In this document: piece after piece, positions 7,332 to 11,735 of the stretch | Layout: each line of letters opens with the position of its first letter | How positions within the stretch are numbered: position 1 is the first letter of the stretch | Assembly (NCBI GenBank): GCA_946478675.1 | Contig: CAMLEF010000119.1 | Location: 1 to 11,735 of the forward strand | DNA length: 11,735 nucleotides | Reading direction: 5' to 3' | Source of the DNA: an uncultured Flavobacteriales bacterium | GTDB lineage: Bacteria > Bacteroidota > Bacteroidia > Palsa-965 | The notes under the pieces: generated by a model | Database searches by the model: none | Told to the model about the DNA's origin: nothing | The model's input: the letters and a program-made list of their open reading frames with translations, nothing else | Program-made: the position numbers and the translations under genes

Positions 7332-10300
7332 TTAAAATTTTTCATTAAGGAACCTTCTTGCTTGATCGTCGATTTCTTTATTCCTATCTGCACCAAAATC
7401 TGGAGCTGAAAAACCAACGGGATAATCCTTTGGAAGGAAAAGTCCGGAGAACTCCCCTACTTTGAGCATTAACCTTAAACCTGCTTCATCAATATAAATA
7501 TAGCTGGTTACCCTAACAGGGATGGTTTTTTCTCCAATAATTATAAATGCTTCTAATCGATGATGGCCATCAAAAACTATAATTTTTCCTCCGGGTATTT
7601 CAACTCCTTCTATAGGAGATTCACTTAGATCATAGCCATTCAATTTCATTTGATTGGCCATATCTGCGATATAATTTTCGGGTTTCCCCTTTTTAGGGGT
7701 CGGCTGCAACCTTTGTATTTGACCAATGGGTACCTCTATTACACCAAACTGATACTTTCCTAATCGTTTTACGACGAACGAAACATTTGAATCCCCTTGC
7801 TCTTTCCCCTTTTTGATCGCGTCCTTCAATTCTTTCGCAGCCCATTCCGGAATCCGCATGCCTTCACGCCAACCTTGCTCAAGGCATTTCTTAATAATTA
7901 TATTGGTTTCTGCACTCCCCATCTGTGAGAAATCGGATGTGATTTCATCCTTCATTGCCTGGCTCCAAAACATCGTCTTCGCCGTCTGGAAATCCACGCC
8001 CAGCGCTTTGGCCGTAGCCGAAGGCGTCACAAAGAATTCGGACGATTTCGCCTTCCTGATGAAATACAAATCCGGCGACCCCGGCGCTGAATAAACATAC
8101 AGGTCCGAGCTTTCAGAAGTTTTCGATTTCGTGAGCGTGCCCTTCCGCTCGGGATCGCGCCCTTTGTTCAACGCCTGCTCCAGCTTTTCCGGCTTGCCTT
8201 CGAACGTATACGTTCCCATCAGCGATTCCATCCGGATATTGAATTCCTTCATGGCAAGCCCCTGGTCCATATCGCGGATGCGCAGGTCGATGCCATCGGC
8301 AGTGCTTTCCATCATTTTCCGCATCTCCGGATCTTTCACGGTACTTTGGGCGGCTGAACGGAAAATATCCTGCTTGTATTTCATGATGTCCACCGCTTCT
8401 TTCTGCAGGGCCGCGATCTCGTCTTCGGTGGCCTCATGATTCAGCTTATCCATTTTTTCCGACAGCCGCTTGGAACGCGCATCCAGCAGATCGAGTTTTT
8501 TCGCGTCGATATATTTCCGCACCGGGTCGGGGATGCGGCTGGTCGCCATCAGGCAGCCTTTGAGGATAATGAGCGAAAAAGCGCTGTGCGTTACAGTCTC
8601 CCAGAAATCCATCTTTTTCTGCTCTTCTTCGGGCAGCACAAAATAATTCCAGCCGTATTCGAGACCGACAAACGATCCCAGCTCGACAGCCGTACCGCCG
8701 ATCATTTTTATGCTGAACGTGGCTTTAGCTCCCAAATTGGCTGTACCCAGCAGTAAATCGAACCCTTTGCCGACCGCTTTGAGAATACCGAAGGTCGCAA
8801 GCGTTTTGAGGAAGTCCCTCCAGAAAGGTTCGTCACCGGCTTTTCCGAATACGAGCTGGTTCAGCAAACGGCTGGTCAAGACGAAACCGAGCGATTCGAC
8901 AACAACAACTGTTCCTTCGGTAATCAGTACATTAACGAGAGCGCTGGAAGTAAGCGCAACACCGGCAATCTCTGCCGCTTCGAAAAATGCAAGGGCCAGT
9001 CCACCCAGCCAGCCTGCTGTAATGGCAGAGGCCAGCAAGATGACGATGCCCCAGATAAAGGCGCGGTTCTCCTGGTATTCCTGTTCTGCTTTTGCAAAAC
9101 CCTGGAAGAATTCGATCGCCTCCTGGTAAAACGGATCCCTTCGGAGCGCGTCCACTGCTTCGGATAACTTTTTAGGATCATCCTTGTATTCCTCGAGGTA
9201 AAAGATCGTACTGCCGAATGTTGTCCAGATTACTTCCTTATAACGATCGACGGTAGCCTTATCAAAATCTTCATTATCGGCTTTATCCATGAAATCGTAC
9301 ATGGAATAAGCATCGTACGCGAGACCTATCGACTGCACGTCCAGCATGACCACAGAAAGATCTTCCTGCATTTTACTCCACAGCGGGATAAAGCCGTCCG
9401 GGTTGTCCTTTGCGACTTTGATCATCGTGGGAAGCAACACCTGGATGATCTTGACGGTAGACGTGCCTTTCTTGAGCTTCACGATATATTTTTCAAATGT
9501 CGATTTGAAAAAAGTATCATCTTCGCTCGTTTTATTCATTGCTGTAATGAGCTGATAGAGGTTAATCTCTACCTGGAAAAGTATATGCGCAAGATCTTTA
9601 ACGAGCGCGAACTTCAGCTTGAGCTGCATATCGCCCGTTACTTTATCCAGTACTTCGAAAAGGCTTTTATTCGCCTGCGGAGATGTGGTAAACGAAACGG
9701 ACCTTGCCGGAATATCGCGGATGCTTTCGAAAACGAAATTGGTCCATACGACTACCTGCCTGTCGAAACCGAGAATCGTTCCAATCGCATTGGCATTATT
9801 CTCCGGGTTAAGCGAACGGAAAGGCAGGAAAAACAGGAATGTCTTTTTTACTTCTTCGAATTTTAAGATAAACATCGTCAACGCCTGGTAGGCCACACTC
9901 AGGCTCAAGGCATCGAAACTTCCGCCTTTCACACCTGCGATCGTACTTTTAATCGATTCTTTCGCCGTTTCAAATTCGGGTTGTTGCTTCGCCTCATCGG
10001 AAAAAGCAGTATCAAAATCCATGGCTGTCAGCTCGAGCAAAACGATCAGCCGTTGCGTTAAAGCAGCCGTATCGATCCGGAGCCTGCCCAGCTGAGCTTT
10101 ATCGCCGCTGTTTAAAACAAGCAAAGCCCCCGCGGCAATCAAACCGGTTTCGCCATTTGCCGTTTTCTGTAAATATTCCAGCAGCTCCCGTTTTGCAAAT
10201 GCACGCTCCATGACCTGCGTGCGTATGGCCGAGAATACTTTTTCGTTGGATTGTTCCTCTGCCGGATTGCTGCCGATAAAATTCATCAGCGCTTCACGGC

Positions 10301-11324
10301 CGGCGGTCCCGTAACTGAAAAGCAAATACTGAACAGGGACGGCAACTTCCGCCGGAGCGTAAGCGGGTACTTTTCGCAACGCGTCTAATTGTTCCTCTAT
10401 TTCGTTCTGCTCTTTCGTTGGAATTTGTTTATTGAGTTGCCCACCGGCCCTGGCTTTACCTGCATAAGAATCTTTGATCGCAGCCTGGTATTCATTGAAC
10501 TTTTCATACGCAGCGGAAATGTCCATCGTATTTTCATGGACGCTGAAAGGCAGGTATTGTTCCGCAATACCATCCTTCAGCTCCGGCGTGTCATAAACAA
10601 GCGCCTTTTCATACAGTTCTTCTTTTGAATATTCCCGCTGGATTTTTTTTGGTTGAATACCACTCCCCTGCTGCACCGTATGCGCCACCTCGTGCGCCAG
10701 CAAACTTTTCCCTTCCGGCGTGCCCGGATTATAATTCCCGTTCTTGAAATAAATATCCTGCCCGTGCGTGAACGCCTTCGCGCTGATGCTCTCGCTCATC
10801 GTGTGCGCGTCGTTGCCCGTATGAATATTCACCCCGGAAAGATCCGTGCCCGTGTGCTGCTCCAGCTCGCCCTTCGTCGCTTCGTCCATCTTGCTGCCGG
10901 AGCCTTTTGTCGTTTGCAGCTGCGAATCGAAATCCGGCGTGGTCGTCAGCGCAGCGTCGTCGCCTTTCTTCTGGATGGCCGCCGGCTTTTCATCGAGCAC
11001 AGATTGCGATTGCTGCGTGTCGCCTTTCATGACAGCATCCGCCACCTGGTCGGCCTGCTCTTCGTGCGCGTCGCCGGGTTGCGAGATCTCCAGTTTCATC
11101 TGCACGAACGCATTCGGGAAAGCGCTGCGGAAAATGGCGCGACCGGTCGCATCGGCTTGCGGCTGCACAAACTGGTTCGCGCTGTCCTGCATCATGCGCG
11201 AAATTTTTTCCTGCCCCGTCGTCTCGATGAAACGCAGGATGTCGCTGTCGTCGTGCTTGTCTTCTTTCTTCGAAAGGCGCTGCTTGCTTTTCTCTTCTTC
11301 GTAGCCGGGCTCGTAAGTCTTCAT
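7332..11324 (-). CDS. DUF4157 (eCIS-core) protein with C-terminal ParB/Srx-like domain; candidate polymorphic toxin
   Basis: A 1330-residue modular protein. Residues 78-99 (LEISQPGDAHEEQADQVADAVM) and 145-219 form a DUF4157/eCIS-core domain, with a metallopeptidase-like H211-E-V-A-H215 motif in LLAHEVAHTVQQ. This domain is known in bacterial effectors linked to extracellular contractile injection and other export systems. Residues about 235-750 are mostly helical and unrecognised. Residues 756-890 contain several hydrophobic, Gly/Ala-rich segments that could insert in membranes. A charged helical region follows (about 920-1050). The C-terminal ParB/Srx-like domain starts at V1198 (VPIGQIQRL) and carries the box D1252-G-H-H-R1256. 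There is no Sec signal. The ATG at 11324 follows an AGAGAT-like purine stretch. Toxin function is inferred from architecture and from the small-gene array downstream. A housekeeping partition ParB is unlikely because no helix-turn-helix or ParA neighbour is present. The native upstream region is cut off by a foreign sequence about 36 bases away. Confidence 0.85.
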   Translation of the reverse strand: MKTYEPGYEEEKSKQRLSKKEDKHDDSDILRFIETTGQEKISRMMQDSANQFVQPQADATGRAIFRSAFPNAFVQMKLEISQPGDAHEEQADQVADAVMKGDTQQSQSVLDEKPAAIQKKGDDAALTTTPDFDSQLQTTKGSGSKMDEATKGELEQHTGTDLSGVNIHTGNDAHTMSESISAKAFTHGQDIYFKNGNYNPGTPEGKSLLAHEVAHTVQQGSGIQPKKIQREYSKEELYEKALVYDTPELKDGIAEQYLPFSVHENTMDISAAYEKFNEYQAAIKDSYAGKARAGGQLNKQIPTKEQNEIEEQLDALRKVPAYAPAEVAVPVQYLLFSYGTAGREALMNFIGSNPAEEQSNEKVFSAIRTQVMERAFAKRELLEYLQKTANGETGLIAAGALLVLNSGDKAQLGRLRIDTAALTQRLIVLLELTAMDFDTAFSDEAKQQPEFETAKESIKSTIAGVKGGSFDALSLSVAYQALTMFILKFEEVKKTFLFFLPFRSLNPENNANAIGTILGFDRQVVVWTNFVFESIRDIPARSVSFTTSPQANKSLFEVLDKVTGDMQLKLKFALVKDLAHILFQVEINLYQLITAMNKTSEDDTFFKSTFEKYIVKLKKGTSTVKIIQVLLPTMIKVAKDNPDGFIPLWSKMQEDLSVVMLDVQSIGLAYDAYSMYDFMDKADNEDFDKATVDRYKEVIWTTFGSTIFYLEEYKDDPKKLSEAVDALRRDPFYQEAIEFFQGFAKAEQEYQENRAFIWGIVILLASAITAGWLGGLALAFFEAAEIAGVALTSSALVNVLITEGTVVVVESLGFVLTSRLLNQLVFGKAGDEPFWRDFLKTLATFGILKAVGKGFDLLLGTANLGAKATFSIKMIGGTAVELGSFVGLEYGWNYFVLPEEEQKKMDFWETVTHSAFSLIILKGCLMATSRIPDPVRKYIDAKKLDLLDARSKRLSEKMDKLNHEATEDEIAALQKEAVDIMKYKQDIFRSAAQSTVKDPEMRKMMESTADGIDLRIRDMDQGLAMKEFNIRMESLMGTYTFEGKPEKLEQALNKGRDPERKGTLTKSKTSESSDLYVYSAPGSPDLYFIRKAKSSEFFVTPSATAKALGVDFQTAKTMFWSQAMKDEITSDFSQMGSAETNIIIKKCLEQGWREGMRIPEWAAKELKDAIKKGKEQGDSNVSFVVKRLGKYQFGVIEVPIGQIQRLQPTPKKGKPENYIADMANQMKLNGYDLSESPIEGVEIPGGKIIVFDGHHRLEAFIIIGEKTIPVRVTSYIYIDEAGLRLMLKVGEFSGLFLPKDYPVGFSAPDFGADRNKEIDDQARRFLNEKF

Positions 11325-11339
11325 CTGGATCTCTTTTAA

Positions 11340-11364
11340 AAATTGCGACGCATTTCATAACCGG
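11340..11364. other. Probable chimeric junction
   Basis: Within these bases the sequence changes from the leader of the minus-strand DUF4157 gene (AT-rich, TTTTAAAAATTG) to a plus-strand, ~73% GC reading frame that begins in mid-protein. An in-frame TAA at 11358-11360 lies immediately before the GlgE-like frame, so that protein cannot continue leftward. No insertion-sequence end, direct repeat or tRNA is visible at the boundary. The exact breakpoint cannot be fixed without a reference. Confidence 0.65.
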
Positions 11365-11735
11365 GGCCGTGGCGCTTCACCATCGAGGCGTGGACGGACG
11401 TGTTCGGCAGCTGGCGCGCCGGGCTGCGCAAGAAGGTCGACGCCGGCGTGGAGGTGAGCCTGGAGCTGCTCGAGGGCGCGGTGATGGTACGCGCCGCCGC
11501 TCGCCGCGCCAGGGATCCCGTCACCCGCGCCAGCCTGGTTCAGACGGCGAAGATGCTCGAGGACGACGACGACGAGCATTCCACGCGCGAGCAGCGCGTC
11601 CAGCGCGCGCTCGACGACGACCTCGCGTCGCTGATGGCGGACAACTACTCGCCGCGCGACCTCACCCGCTACCGGCGCGACCTGACGATCACCGCTGGCG
11701 ACAAGATCGGCATCTCGGCCGTCGGCTCCGTCCTC
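11361..11735 (+). CDS. glgE: GlgE (α-1,4-glucan:maltose-1-phosphate maltosyltransferase) N-domain fragment, truncated at both ends
   Basis: The open plus-strand frame encodes 125 residues starting PGPWRFTIEAWTDVFGSW, followed by LRKKVDAGVEVSLELLEG, AARRARDP and ASLMADNY. This matches the N-terminal (DUF3416-like) domain of GlgE, the GH13 enzyme that extends α-1,4-glucans from maltose-1-phosphate. The catalytic barrel would lie beyond the window. Roughly the first 80-100 residues of the family are missing and there is no start codon, because an in-frame TAA precedes it. The last 20 or so residues (LTITAGDKIGISAVGSVL) fit the family less well than the first 60. Third codon positions are almost all G or C, unlike everything else in the window, pointing to a high-GC donor such as an actinobacterium or myxobacterium. 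The gene assignment rests on remembered motifs. Confidence 0.6.

Noticed and set aside
7332..7980. Chromosome-partition ParB gene
   Set aside because: Only the ParB/Srx-like fold is present, as the C-terminal tip of a 1330-residue protein, with no helix-turn-helix, no ParA partner and no parS-like sites seen.
10653..11339. Long plus-strand open frame (228 codons) opposite the front of the DUF4157 gene
   Set aside because: Its product is Arg/Leu/His-rich with no domain, typical of an antisense shadow of a GC-rich gene; the minus-strand protein has clear family motifs in the same bases.
11336..11579. Minus-strand open frames across the high-GC end
   Set aside because: They span or oppose the composition junction and antisense the GlgE-like frame; their Ser/Ala/Arg-rich products carry no motif.

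Overview
The window looks like a chromosomal segment of a Bacteroidota bacterium (roughly 50% GC, probably Chitinophaga- or Sphingobacterium-like). The evidence is an LptF/LptG-type permease, tightly packed genes, weak or absent Shine-Dalgarno sequences, a short lipoprotein signal, and the style of the glycosyltransferases. The last ~375 bases are different: about 73% GC, and they encode a headless fragment of the starch/α-glucan enzyme GlgE. I read the boundary near 11340-11364 as a chimeric junction (assembly error or recent rearrangement), not normal gene order.

Layout. (1) Bases 1-4402, plus strand, form one compact operon-like run: the 3' part of an LptF/LptG permease, two GT4-type glycosyltransferases (the second resembling the PEP-CTERM/EpsH-associated sugar transferase family), and a lipoprotein of the phosphodiester glycosidase (NAGPA-like) family. 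Gaps are +8, -4 and -20 nt. Together they suggest envelope or surface glycan synthesis and export. (2) Bases 4403-4441 are a short convergent gap with no convincing terminator. (3) Bases 4442-7328, minus strand, hold an AT-rich array of seven small orphan genes. Two of them (4950-5342 and 5462-5851) are divergent paralogs and one (7026-7328) is a zinc-ribbon protein. (4) Bases 7332-11324, minus strand, encode a 1330-residue protein. It has an N-terminal DUF4157/eCIS-core domain with an HEVAH motif, a long unrecognised middle with a hydrophobic section, and a C-terminal ParB/Srx-like domain with a DGHHR box. (5) Bases 11361-11735 are the GlgE fragment.

How it fits together. The large protein followed by many small unrelated genes has the architecture of a polymorphic toxin or secreted effector locus: conserved delivery/processing front, exchangeable tip, then candidate immunity genes. 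Hand GC counts show a step inside the gene near base 7980. The tip (about 38-43% GC) matches the AT-rich small-gene array better than the body (about 50-60% GC), as expected if tip and immunity genes were acquired as a cassette. Toxicity and immunity are inferences from architecture. No contractile-injection structural genes are in the window. I saw no tRNA, rRNA, CRISPR array or insertion sequence.
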